From contig NZ_CP121679.1 of the NCBI RefSeq assembly GCF_029760895.1, positions 496,001 to 560,000 on the forward strand: a DNA stretch of 64,000 nucleotides, read 5' to 3'. Source of the DNA: Ancylobacter sp. WKF20. GTDB lineage: Bacteria > Pseudomonadota > Alphaproteobacteria > Rhizobiales > Xanthobacteraceae. Shown one piece after another: positions 33,834-41,987 of this stretch. Below the pieces are notes generated by a model that saw only the letters and a list, made by a program, of their open reading frames with translations, was not told the origin of the DNA and searched no databases. How positions within the stretch are numbered: the stretch's first letter is position 1; every line of letters starts with the position of its first letter. A program made the translations under genes and the position numbers.

Positions 33834-34871
33834 TTACTCGGTTTCATACGCGCTGACAACGCCGGAGATCAGATTCGCACGCCAAAGCGCGTCCGTATCA
33901 ATACGGGCTCCCTCGCGCACGGGCGCAAGGCTGGCGACCAGCCGGGCGACCGCCTGTTCCTGCGCCCGGCGCGCCGCTTCCGCCTCCGCAACGCTGACGG
34001 CCGCGAAGCGCAGTTCCGCCCCGGGCAAGAGCCGGCCGGCGGCGGGCAGGTCGGCGGAGATCACCGTGGCGATTTTGGCATAACCGCCAATGGTTTGGTG
34101 ATCCGCGAGCAGCAGGATCGGCAGGCCCGAGCCGGGCACCTGGATGGAGCCGGTGGCGATCCCATCGGAGACGATGTCGGCGCTGGTGACGAAGCCAAGC
34201 GGCGGTCCGTCGAGCCGCATGCCCATGCGGTCCGCCTCGCGGGAGACACGGTAGGCGGCGGTGAGGAAGGTGGCCCGCGCGGCCTCGGTAAAGGCTTCCG
34301 CCTGCGGGCCGAGCACGACGCGCAGCGTGCCGGCAAAGGCCAGCGTCGGCGGGTGGGGCAGATCGAGACAAGGGCCGGAAGGATCGGCATTGCTCACAGG
34401 TATCATATCACCGGAGATCAGCGCCCGCCCTGCCACCCCGCCAAAGCGCCCCTTGAGATCGGTCGCGCGCGAGCCCATTACCGCCGGCACATCCATGCCG
34501 CCTGCCACCGCGAGAATGGCGCACCCGCTCTGTGTGAGCGCCCCGATGCGCACCGTCGCCCCCTCCGGCACGTCGATGGCCCGCCAGCTCGGATAGGCGC
34601 GCGTCTCGCCATCCGCGATCACCTCGATGCGGGCGGATGCCCCGGCGAGGGCGATCCGGGCAGAGCCGTCCTCGACCACAAAGTGAGGCCCCGCAAGGCG
34701 TAGCTCGAGCGCGGCGTCCGTCGCCGCATTGCCGACCAGCGCATTGGCGAGCCGCAGCGCCACCGGGTCCAGCGCGCCGCAGACGGGCACGCCGAAGGCC
34801 TGAAAGCCGCGCCGCCCAAGATCCTGCACGCTGGTCTGCGGGCCGGGCTGGAGGATGCGTAGCGTGCTCAT
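33834..34871 (-). CDS. pxpC: 5-oxoprolinase subunit C (PxpC; biotin-dependent carboxyltransferase-like, KipA family)
   Basis: The 345-residue protein matches the KipA/PxpC family: an opening LRILQPGPQTSVQDLGRRGFQAFGVP, the middle GPHFVVEDGS segment, and the conserved PGSGLPILLLADHQTIGGYAK near residue 235. With PxpB and PxpA it forms the ATP-dependent bacterial 5-oxoprolinase that opens pyroglutamate to glutamate. Older annotations call it allophanate hydrolase subunit 2. Its ATG overlaps the pxpB stop (ATGA). Because the genes are divergent from pxpA and next to non-housekeeping oxidoreductases, the complex could instead open a related lactam produced by the island's pathway. Confidence 0.85.
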   Translation of the reverse strand: MSTLRILQPGPQTSVQDLGRRGFQAFGVPVCGALDPVALRLANALVGNAATDAALELRLAGPHFVVEDGSARIALAGASARIEVIADGETRAYPSWRAIDVPEGATVRIGALTQSGCAILAVAGGMDVPAVMGSRATDLKGRFGGVAGRALISGDMIPVSNADPSGPCLDLPHPPTLAFAGTLRVVLGPQAEAFTEAARATFLTAAYRVSREADRMGMRLDGPPLGFVTSADIVSDGIATGSIQVPGSGLPILLLADHQTIGGYAKIATVISADLPAAGRLLPGAELRFAAVSVAEAEAARRAQEQAVARLVASLAPVREGARIDTDALWRANLISGVVSAYETE

Positions 34872-35686
34872 GCGCTCTCCCCCGCCAGAGTTTCATGGTG
34901 AGGTATAAAAACACCAGCATCAACCGCTACCCGCACGCGCTCGTGCTCAGTTGCGTCCACCGGCACGAAGCGCACGCCATCCCCCGGCGCGAACAGCGTC
35001 GGCGGGGTCAGCGTGGGGTCGAAGAAGCGCACCGGCGTGTTGCCGATCAGCCGCCATCCTCCTGGCGATTCAAGGGGATAGACCCCAGTCATGCGCTGCG
35101 CGATGGCGACCGAGCCCGCCGGAACCCGCACGCGGGGCACGCTGAGGCGCGGCAGGTCGAGTGCCGCCGGCAGATCGCCGAGATAGGCGAAACCGGGCAG
35201 GAAACCTTGCACGTAGACGCGGTAAGTGGTGCCGGAATGCTGCGCGATCACCTCCGGCACGGATAGCCCGGTGGCACGCGCGACCTCCTCAAGGTCCGGC
35301 CCCGCCTCGCCGCCATAGAGCACCGGAAGATGCCAGAGCCGGGCGGGCGCCGCGCCCGCGGTCTCGCCGAGATCGAGCGCGGCCAGCGTCGCTTGCAGCG
35401 CTTCCGCCGAGGTCACCAAGGGGTCGTAATGCACCAGAAGCGAGCGAAAGGTCGGCACCGTTTCGATGAGCCCGGCGGGCGGCGCGAGCGCCAGCAGGGC
35501 GGCGGTACGGTGCACGAGCGCGTTGATGTCGGGCGCGATGACGCTGCCGAACTCCACCGCGAAGGCCGTGTCGCCGACGGGCAGAAAGCGCGCAAGTTGG
35601 CCCAGCCGGCGCGTTGAGCCGTCGCCGCTTGTACCCGCTTGACCGTCCTCGCGCTGCATCTGTCCCCACGCCGCTACGGCAATCAT
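34868..35686 (-). CDS. pxpB: 5-oxoprolinase subunit B (PxpB; KipI family)
   Basis: The protein matches the KipI/PxpB family from ARFLPVGDTAFAVEFG onward. It has the catalytic-region motifs YGGEAGPDLEEVA and YVQGFLPGFAYLGDLP, the RVPAGSVAIAQRMTGVYP segment, and GGWRLIGNTP near the C-terminus. It works with PxpC and PxpA in ATP-dependent 5-oxoproline hydrolysis. The frame is open to ATG 35719, but the first residues are not family-like. I chose ATG 35686, preceded by AATAGG; ATG 35659, with GGGG upstream, is also credible. The stop overlaps the pxpC start, so the pair is translationally coupled. Confidence 0.83.
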   Translation of the reverse strand: MIAVAAWGQMQREDGQAGTSGDGSTRRLGQLARFLPVGDTAFAVEFGSVIAPDINALVHRTAALLALAPPAGLIETVPTFRSLLVHYDPLVTSAEALQATLAALDLGETAGAAPARLWHLPVLYGGEAGPDLEEVARATGLSVPEVIAQHSGTTYRVYVQGFLPGFAYLGDLPAALDLPRLSVPRVRVPAGSVAIAQRMTGVYPLESPGGWRLIGNTPVRFFDPTLTPPTLFAPGDGVRFVPVDATEHERVRVAVDAGVFIPHHETLAGESA

Positions 35687-35699
35687 CCTATTCATAGTA
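35686..35699. promoter_or_regulatory. Operator-like motif between divergent pxpB and pxpA
   Basis: TCCTATTCATAGTA (35686-35699) matches the perfect dyad TACTAATCATAGTA at 43533-43546 in 12 of 14 positions. It lies at the pxpB start region and 73 bases before the pxpA start. It is a candidate site for the island's GntR/HutC regulator. Confidence 0.4.
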
Positions 35700-35771
35700 T
35701 GTTTGCGCTTGAAATCCATTATTATCTAATGTGTTAATGAGCGCACGTTCAGCACTGGCAGGAGGCTTCCC

Positions 35772-36548
35772 GTGGCGCATCGCATCAACATCAACGCCGA
35801 TATGGGCGAGGGCTACGGTCACTATCAGATCGGCAATGACGCGGAGATCCTGCGGATCGTCCAGAGCGTGAATGTCGCCTGCGGCCTGCATGCGGGCGAT
35901 GCCACGGTGATGCGCGATGTCTGCATCAAGGCGGAGGCCAATGGCGTGTCGATCGGCGCGCATCCCGGCTTCAACGATATCTGGGGTTTCGGGCGGCGCC
36001 AGATCCGCATGAGCGCGGATGATCTCGAATATCTCGTCGCCTACCAGATCGCCGCGCTCGTCGGCATGGCCGCCTATGCCGGCGCCAAGGTCACCCATGT
36101 GAAGCCGCATGGCGCGCTCAACAACATGGCGGCGGTCGACCGCGACTACGCGCGCGCCATCGGCCGCGCCATCCGCACCGTCGATCCCTCGCTCTATTAC
36201 CTCGCTCTGTCGGGCTCGCAGATGGAGGCGGCGGCGCTGGAGCTCGGCGTGCCGCTGGCGCGCGAGGCCTTCATCGACCGGCTTTACGATGACGAGGGCA
36301 ATCTGTGCTCGCGCAGCAATCCGGCCTCCGTCATCAAGGATCCGGCGGTGGCGGCCGAGCGTGTGGTGCGCATGGTGCTGGAGCAGGAGATCATCTCCAT
36401 CAACGGTAAGAAAATGCCGACGGCCTTCGACTCGCTCTGCGTGCATGGCGACGAGCCGACCGCCATCGCCGTCGCCACCGCCTGCCGCGACGCGCTGAAG
36501 GCCGCCGGGGTCGAGCTGGTCACGCTCCCCGAGATGATGAAGGCCTGA
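35772..36548 (+). CDS. pxpA: 5-oxoprolinase subunit A (PxpA; LamB/YcsF family)
   Basis: The 258-residue protein begins INADMGEGYGHYQIGNDAEI and contains NVACGLHAGDATVM, then GAHPGFNDIWGFGRR, near-diagnostic motifs of the LamB/YcsF family. Members form the metal-binding subunit of bacterial 5-oxoprolinase together with PxpB and PxpC. It is transcribed divergently from pxpB and pxpC, and its stop lies only four bases before the fbiC start. The 5-oxoprolinase and F420 precursor synthesis are therefore one transcript. A variant lactamase role on another cyclic amide cannot be excluded. Confidence 0.88.
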   Translation: MAHRININADMGEGYGHYQIGNDAEILRIVQSVNVACGLHAGDATVMRDVCIKAEANGVSIGAHPGFNDIWGFGRRQIRMSADDLEYLVAYQIAALVGMAAYAGAKVTHVKPHGALNNMAAVDRDYARAIGRAIRTVDPSLYYLALSGSQMEAAALELGVPLAREAFIDRLYDDEGNLCSRSNPASVIKDPAVAAERVVRMVLEQEIISINGKKMPTAFDSLCVHGDEPTAIAVATACRDALKAAGVELVTLPEMMKA

Positions 36549-36552
36549 GCCG

Positions 36553-38982
36553 ATGGCAGCGCGCGAGGGCTGGCGGGCGGGGGCGGAGCTGGACGCCGGG
36601 GAGGCGCTGGCCCTCGCGGAGGAGGGCGACCTTTCCGCCCTCATGACGGCTGCCGCACGGGTGCGCGACGAGGGCTTCGGCGCGACGGTGACGGTGTCGC
36701 GCAAGGTATTCATCCCGCTGACCCAGCTCTGCCGCGACGTGTGTCATTATTGTACCTTCGCGCACCCGCCAAAGAAGGGCCAGCGTGCCTTTCTCACGCC
36801 CGATGAGGTGCTGGAGATCGCCCGCGCCGGCGCCCGCCTCGGCTGCGACGAGGCGCTGTTCACCCTCGGCGACAAGCCGGAGCTGCGCTACGCCGTTGTC
36901 CGAGACGAACTCGCCGCCCTCGGCCATGCGACAACACTGAGCTATCTCAAGGAGATGGCGGGGCTGGTGCTCAAGGAGACCGGCCTGCTGCCGCATATCA
37001 ATGCCGGCGTGATGGGCGAGGAGGACCTCCTTAGTCTGCGCGCCGTCTCGGCCTCGCAGGGGCTGATGATCGAGACCACCGCCGAGCGTCTCTCCGCGCG
37101 CGGTGGCCCGCATTTCGGCTCGCCGGACAAGCGCCCCGCCGCGCGGCTGGCGACGCTGGAGGCGGCCGGGCGCGCCCGCGTGCCCTTCACCACCGGGCTG
37201 CTGATTGGCATTGGCGAGACCCGGCGCGAGCGCATCGAGGCGCTGTTGGCGATCCGCGACAGTCATGCCCGGTATGGTCATGTGCAGGAAGTCATCATCC
37301 AGAATTTCCGCGCCAAGCCCGGCACGAAGATGGCCGGCGCGCCGGAGCCTTTGCTGGAGGATCATCTCTGGACCGTCGCCGTCGCGCGGCTGATCCTCGG
37401 GCCCGCCATGTCCATCCAGGCGCCGCCCAACCTCCAGCCGGAGGGGCTGAAGACGCTGATCGACGCCGGCATCAATGATTGGGGCGGCGTCTCGCCGGTC
37501 ACGCCCGATCATGTGAACCCGGAAGCGCCGTGGCCGGCGCTGGCGTCGCTCGGGGTCGCCACCGCCCGCGCCGGCAAGGTGCTGGCGCCGCGCCTTGCGG
37601 TCTATCCGCGCTATCTCGACCAGCGCGCCACTTGGCTGCACGCGGACGTCGCGCCCCTCGTGCTGCGCCGGGCCGATGGCGCCGGTCTCGCGCATGAGAG
37701 CGCCTGGCGCGTGGGCGAAGAGGAGCGGACCCGCCTCGTCGACTGGCCGGCCGCGCCGGCGCTGGCGGGAGAGGAGACCGCACTCGACGCCATCCTCGAC
37801 ACGGCCTTTGCCGGGCGGGAACTGGCCGAGGCCGAGATCGCCACCCTGTTCGACGCACGCGGGGCGCGGGCGCAGCGCGTGTTCGAGGCGGCGGATGCGC
37901 TGCGGCGTGAGACGGTGGGCGAGACGGTGTCCTATGTCGTCACCCGCAACATCAACTACACCAATGTCTGCGCCTATCGCTGCGGCTTCTGCGCCTTCTC
38001 CAAGGGCCGCCAGCACGCCCATCTGCGCGGCCGGCCCTATGAGCTTGACCTCGGCGAGATCCAGCGCCGCACAAGCGAGGCATGGGAGCGCGGGGCGAGC
38101 GAAGTCTGCATGCAGGGCGGCATCCACCCGGATTTTTCCGGCGAGACCTATCTCGCCATCCTGCGCGCGGTGAAGGCGGCGGTGCCGCAGATGCATGTCC
38201 ACGCCTTCTCGGCGCTCGAAGTGCGCCACGGCGCGGCGACGCTGGGCGTAACGGTCCCGGAGTTCCTGTTGATGCTGAAGGAAGCGGGCCTCGGCTCGCT
38301 GCCGGGCACGGCGGCGGAAATCCTCGACGACGAGGTGCGGGCCATCATCTGCCCGGACAAGCTGACGACGGAGGAGTGGCTGGAGACCGTCGGTGCCGCC
38401 CATCGCGTCGGCCTGCGCACCACCTCGACCATCATGTTCGGCCATGTCGACGGCTACCGCCACTGGGCCCGCCATCTGCTGCGCCTTCGCCGGCTTCAGG
38501 CCGAGACCGGTGGCATCACCGAATTCGTGCCGCTGCCCTTCCTGCACATGGAGGCACCTTTATACCTCAAAGGTGGCACCCGCGCCGGCCCCAGCCGCCG
38601 CGAGGCGCTGCTGATGCACGCGGTCGGGCGGCTCGCGCTTCATCCGCTCATTCCCAACATCCAAGCCTCCTGGGTCAAGCTCGGGGAGGGCGGCATCGTC
38701 GCGGCGCTGAAGGCGGGGGCGAACGATATTGGCGGCACCTTGATGGATGAATCCATCAGCCGCGCTGCCGGCGGTATGCATGGGCAGGAATTCCCGCCGG
38801 ACCGCATGGAAGCCGCCATCCGCGCCGCCGGGCGGCTCGCCCGCCAGCGCACGACGCTCTATGGCGAGGCGCCCTCGCGCCAGAAGCAGCGCTCCTATGC
38901 CGCCGAGGCGCTGGCGCCCCGGAACGAGCCGGCCGCTGGCCGCTTCGCGCGGGTCGGCAGCCTTGCCGCCCGTCAGGGCTGA
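36553..38982 (+). CDS. fbiC: Bifunctional Fo synthase (FbiC, CofG-CofH fusion)
   Basis: The 809-residue protein makes Fo, the deazaflavin chromophore of F420, from tyrosine and the riboflavin precursor 5-amino-6-ribitylamino-uracil. It has two radical SAM domains. The CofG half carries Cys60, Cys64 and Cys67 in CRDVCHYC. The CofH half carries Cys473, Cys477 and Cys480 in CAYRCGFC, followed by AFSKGR. The C-terminal PLPFLHMEAPLYLKGG segment is typical of CofH. The fused arrangement is that of actinobacterial FbiC; archaea have two proteins. It supplies Fo to CofD, encoded 32 kb away in the fgd operon. It follows pxpA after four bases and is convergent with an F420-type oxidoreductase gene, with a stem-loop between them. 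Confidence 0.93.
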   Translation: MAAREGWRAGAELDAGEALALAEEGDLSALMTAAARVRDEGFGATVTVSRKVFIPLTQLCRDVCHYCTFAHPPKKGQRAFLTPDEVLEIARAGARLGCDEALFTLGDKPELRYAVVRDELAALGHATTLSYLKEMAGLVLKETGLLPHINAGVMGEEDLLSLRAVSASQGLMIETTAERLSARGGPHFGSPDKRPAARLATLEAAGRARVPFTTGLLIGIGETRRERIEALLAIRDSHARYGHVQEVIIQNFRAKPGTKMAGAPEPLLEDHLWTVAVARLILGPAMSIQAPPNLQPEGLKTLIDAGINDWGGVSPVTPDHVNPEAPWPALASLGVATARAGKVLAPRLAVYPRYLDQRATWLHADVAPLVLRRADGAGLAHESAWRVGEEERTRLVDWPAAPALAGEETALDAILDTAFAGRELAEAEIATLFDARGARAQRVFEAADALRRETVGETVSYVVTRNINYTNVCAYRCGFCAFSKGRQHAHLRGRPYELDLGEIQRRTSEAWERGASEVCMQGGIHPDFSGETYLAILRAVKAAVPQMHVHAFSALEVRHGAATLGVTVPEFLLMLKEAGLGSLPGTAAEILDDEVRAIICPDKLTTEEWLETVGAAHRVGLRTTSTIMFGHVDGYRHWARHLLRLRRLQAETGGITEFVPLPFLHMEAPLYLKGGTRAGPSRREALLMHAVGRLALHPLIPNIQASWVKLGEGGIVAALKAGANDIGGTLMDESISRAAGGMHGQEFPPDRMEAAIRAAGRLARQRTTLYGEAPSRQKQRSYAAEALAPRNEPAAGRFARVGSLAARQG

Positions 38983-39006
38983 TCGGGCTCTCATCGTCAG
39001 GAAAAG

Positions 39007-39046
39007 GGTGAGGGGCGCCTTGAGGGGGTCATGCGCGCCCCTCACC
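39007..39046. terminator. 12-bp stem-loop between convergent fbiC and LLM oxidoreductase
   Basis: GGTGAGGGGCGC (39007-39018) pairs perfectly with GCGCCCCTCACC (39035-39046) across a 16-base loop. It lies 24 bases after the fbiC stop and 54 bases after the stop of the convergent gene. Position and stability suit a bidirectional transcription terminator. Confidence 0.6.
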
Positions 39047-39099
39047 AGCCCGTCTGTCCGGGCTACCCTCCCGCGGGAGGGATTGGTGAGCCGAGCCGG

Positions 39100-40047
39100 C
39101 TATTTGCGCAGCAGCGGCAGAACCTCGTGGGCGAGCAGGTCGATCTGCTCCTTCTCATAGCGCCACGGCACGAAGACGATCTTCTTCACGCCGGTGGCGA
39201 TATGGGCGGCGATCTGCTCGGCGCATTCGGCTGGCGTGCCGACAATGGCGCTGTCGAAGGTCGAGAGCGAGCCCTTGGACAGATCCCATTCGGCGTGCAG
39301 CCATTCGGTCATCTTCGCCATGCCGACCTCGCGCGGGCCGATATAGATCGGCAGCTGGTTCAGGCTGTAGAGCTCGGCCGGGTCGCGGCCGGCTTCCTCG
39401 GCATAGGCGGTGATCTTGCCCCAGGCCTCGGTGTAGCCTTCGGGGGTGTAGAAATAGGTCAGCCAGCCGTCGCCCTTGGTCGCCGCGCGCTTCAGCACCA
39501 CGTCGACATAACCGCCGATCAGTATGGGTGGGTGCGGCTTCTGCACCGGCTTGGGAAACATCACCGCATTGCGCAGGTTCAGCTCATCCCATTGGCCGGT
39601 CACGGAATCTTCCGTCCAGAGCCGCTTCAGTATCTCCAGATTGCGGTCCATGATCTTGCCGCGCCGCTCATAGGCAATGCCGACGGCGTCGAATTCCCGC
39701 TTGTACCAGCCGACTGCCGCGCCGAGCATCAGGCGGCCATTGGAGATGAGGTCGAGCGAGGAAAGCTGCTTGGCGAGGATCACCGGGTTGCGCAGCGGCA
39801 GCACCAGCACGCCCGTGCCGACCTTGATCGTCTTGGTGCGCGCCGCCACGGCGGTGAGCAGCGAGAGCGAGTCGATGATCGGGAAATGCGGGTCGGTGCC
39901 GAGCAGGATGTGGTCCCACACCCAGAGCGACTCGAAGCCCAGTTCCTCCATCCGTACACCATAGTCGATCAGCGCCCCGGCATCCGGCAGCTCCGGGAAG
40001 CGGGTGAAGTTGCGCATCGCGATGCCGAAGGCGACGGGAGCGGGCAT
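39100..40047 (-). CDS. LLM-class F420-dependent oxidoreductase
   Basis: The 315-residue protein has the luciferase-like fold. It starts AFGIAMRNFTRFPELPDAGALI and has LWVWDHILLG at about residues 41-50, then VGTGVLVLPLRNPVILAKQ and a C-terminal GVKKIVFVPWRYEKEQIDLL. Relatives use F420 (occasionally FMN) for hydride transfer to or from small organics. Its position opposite fbiC, in a genome with the F420 pathway, supports F420 as cofactor. It could be a dehydrogenase or reductase within the island's catabolic route. AGGAAAG precedes ATG 40047. It appears to be a single-gene unit, separated from the CoA-transferase genes by a palindromic repeat. Confidence 0.82.
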   Translation of the reverse strand: MPAPVAFGIAMRNFTRFPELPDAGALIDYGVRMEELGFESLWVWDHILLGTDPHFPIIDSLSLLTAVAARTKTIKVGTGVLVLPLRNPVILAKQLSSLDLISNGRLMLGAAVGWYKREFDAVGIAYERRGKIMDRNLEILKRLWTEDSVTGQWDELNLRNAVMFPKPVQKPHPPILIGGYVDVVLKRAATKGDGWLTYFYTPEGYTEAWGKITAYAEEAGRDPAELYSLNQLPIYIGPREVGMAKMTEWLHAEWDLSKGSLSTFDSAIVGTPAECAEQIAAHIATGVKKIVFVPWRYEKEQIDLLAHEVLPLLRK

Positions 40048-40076
40048 GGGCTTTCCTTTCGAGGCGACTTCAGGCC

Positions 40077-40165
40077 GTCATCCCGGACGGCCAAAGGCCG
40101 ATCCGGGATCGCTGGAAACGGGAGAGCGATCCCGGCTCTCCGGCTTCGCCTCCGGCCGGGATGAC
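40077..40165. repeat. Palindromic intergenic repeat (variant of family B)
   Basis: The element runs from GTCATCCCGG to CCGGGATGAC, with inner ATCCGGGATCG and CGATCCCGG arms. It fills the gap between the CoA-transferase subunit gene and the downstream LLM oxidoreductase gene. GTCATCCCGG palindromes are widespread dispersed elements in alphaproteobacteria. Confidence 0.65.
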
Positions 40166-40191
40166 GACGGAGGGGAGCAGGGAAGCGCGCA

Positions 40192-40995
40192 TCACGCCGT
40201 ATAAAGCTGCGCGGGATCGAGCTCGCGCAGAATGGCCAGTTCCTGCGGTGTCGGCACCTCCGTGGTCGGCACATCCGCCGGCACGGGCAGCTCGAAGCCT
40301 GTATTGGCCTGGATCGCCGCCGCCGAGACTCCCGGATGCAGCGCCACCACCGTCATCGCCCGGCTGTCCGGGTCGAAGCCGAGAATGCCGAGATCGGTGA
40401 CGACCCGGAACATGCCGCCCGCCGGCAGGCCGCGCTCGGCGCGGGTCTTGCTGCCATCGAGGAAGCCGGGGCTGGTGATGAAATCCACCTTCTCCACGAA
40501 GCGCCGCTTCTCATGCTTCATGGCGACGATCATGTCGGCTAGCGAGGCGATGTCATTGCCCCCGCCCGTGCCGGGCAGGCGGATCTTCGGGTCCGCCGGG
40601 TCGCCGATGAAGGAGGAGTTGAGGTTGCCGAAGCGGTCGATCTGCGCCCCGCCCATGAAGCCGACATCGACATAGCCGCGCTGCAGCATCAGCAGCACTT
40701 CGGTGATTGACACCAGCATGTTGGCGCGGCGCGTGCAGCGCTGCTCATTGGTCGACGGTGGCAGCTTACCGGCTTCCACGAAGGGGCCGATGACCCCGCC
40801 CTCGAACAGGATGGTGAGGCCCGGCGCATGGGTCTTCTGGGCGAGGATGGCGGCGAGCAGTGGGATGCCGACGCCGGCGAAGACGGTCTGCCCGTCCTTC
40901 AGCAGACGCGCGCTCATCACCGCGAGCAGTTCCGAGCCGGTATAGCAGGGAACGGGCGCGAGGGCGTGGCCAGCGCGTGCGCGTTCAGTCGTCAT
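40192..40995 (-). CDS. CoA-transferase subunit B (GctB/IpdB-like, family I)
   Basis: The 267-residue protein carries family I CoA-transferase beta-subunit features: TVFAGVGIPLLAAILAQ near residue 40, LFEGGVIG near residue 63, DVGFMGGAQIDRFGNLNSS near residue 110, and GTGGGNDIASLA near residue 142. The usual SENG catalytic glutamate motif is not obvious; FEGG occupies the region. ATG 40995 overlaps the subunit A stop by 11 bases, giving a coupled pair. Relatives include glutaconate CoA-transferase and IpdAB, a ring-opening hydrolase of steroid breakdown that shares this fold. A role in activating or opening an acid made from the hydroxylated substrate is likely but unproven. Confidence 0.75.
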   Translation of the reverse strand: MTTERARAGHALAPVPCYTGSELLAVMSARLLKDGQTVFAGVGIPLLAAILAQKTHAPGLTILFEGGVIGPFVEAGKLPPSTNEQRCTRRANMLVSITEVLLMLQRGYVDVGFMGGAQIDRFGNLNSSFIGDPADPKIRLPGTGGGNDIASLADMIVAMKHEKRRFVEKVDFITSPGFLDGSKTRAERGLPAGGMFRVVTDLGILGFDPDSRAMTVVALHPGVSAAAIQANTGFELPVPADVPTTEVPTPQELAILRELDPAQLYTA

Positions 40996-41980
40996 AGATG
41001 CCACTCCCGCGACGCTGGGCATCCAGCAACTCGGCCATGCCGATGCGGCTGAGATAGTCCGCCCAGTCCTTCGGCTCGTGATAGAAGCGCTCCAGATAGG
41101 CGGCCGCTCCCGCTTCCGGGTCGCGCGCGGTCATCTGCGCGTAGAGATCCATATGGCTGTAGAACGGCTCATAGAGCCCGTAGCACTCATGCGGCGCGCA
41201 GCCGAAGGGCACCTCAACCACCGCATCCACGGTGAAGAAGCCGATCTTGGTCTGGTCCGGGTGGCGGCGGATCTGCTCGTTCGAGACCACGCGCTCGGTG
41301 GTGAGGATCACCCGGTTCGCCGCCATGGCGATGTCGATGTCCATGAAGGTCAGCCCGTCGAGCTGGGCATTGCCATAGGCGTCGCAGCGCTGGACATGGA
41401 TGATAGCCACATCGGGATTGAGCGCCGGCACCAGCAGTAGCGTCTCGCCGGTGAACGGGCATTCCATGGTCTTGGCGGCGGCAAAGGCCGCATCGGCGGG
41501 GCCGGTATCGCCGCTCACCCGCCCCAGCACATCCGAGCCGAGCATGGAGCGCATGGGCATGAAGGGCACGCCCATGGCGCCCGCGCGGTAGCGCAGGCCC
41601 ATCGCCATGTGGCTCCATTCCTCGAAGCGCGCGCGCTTCGATTCCGTGTAGGCGCGCATCACCTTGGACACGCCCCAGACGATGCCCTGGCTGAACCAGC
41701 TGGTGATGATGTGCCGGGAGAGGCCGGAGGCGTAGAAGATGTCGCCTTCGGTCGAGGTGATGGAGCGTGAGACGGTAAGATCCTGCTTCTGCGCCCGCAC
41801 CAATGCCCAGATCAGCGCGAAAGGCGTGCGCGACGCCGTGCAGCCGCCGACGGCGAGGTGATCGCCGTTCTGGACCAGCCGCACGGCGTCCTCCAGCGTC
41901 GTCACCTTGTTGCGCAGGCTGCGGTCGCGCTCTCGGGTACGCTGCCGGAGATCGGAATAGGAGAGGGGCGCCACGCTCAC
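40985..41980 (-). CDS. CoA-transferase subunit A (GctA/IpdA-like, family I)
   Basis: The protein (331 residues from GTG 41980) matches the alpha subunit of glutaconate-type CoA-transferases. Its landmarks are TTLEDAVRLVQNGDHLAVGG near the start, PFMPMRSMLGSDVL in the middle, and VPALNPDVAIIHVQRCDAYG followed by GNAQLDG. I chose GTG 41980 because AGGAG lies at the correct distance, overlapping the upstream stop. A longer start at 42013 would overlap the PLP enzyme gene. It is cotranscribed with subunit B and the PLP enzyme. Substrate unknown; IpdA-like hydrolase activity is the main alternative. Confidence 0.77.
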   Translation of the reverse strand: MSVAPLSYSDLRQRTRERDRSLRNKVTTLEDAVRLVQNGDHLAVGGCTASRTPFALIWALVRAQKQDLTVSRSITSTEGDIFYASGLSRHIITSWFSQGIVWGVSKVMRAYTESKRARFEEWSHMAMGLRYRAGAMGVPFMPMRSMLGSDVLGRVSGDTGPADAAFAAAKTMECPFTGETLLLVPALNPDVAIIHVQRCDAYGNAQLDGLTFMDIDIAMAANRVILTTERVVSNEQIRRHPDQTKIGFFTVDAVVEVPFGCAPHECYGLYEPFYSHMDLYAQMTARDPEAGAAAYLERFYHEPKDWADYLSRIGMAELLDAQRRGSGIYDD

Positions 41981-41987
41981 ATGCTCC

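Noticed and set aside
36520-38547. 675-codon minus-strand frame opposite fbiC
   Set aside because: It is an antisense shadow; fbiC has both radical SAM motifs and continuous family similarity.
40192-41980. 3-oxoadipate CoA-transferase (CatIJ/PcaIJ)
   Set aside because: The sequences look closer to GctAB/IpdAB-type subunits, and no protocatechuate or catechol genes are nearby, so a specific name is not justified.
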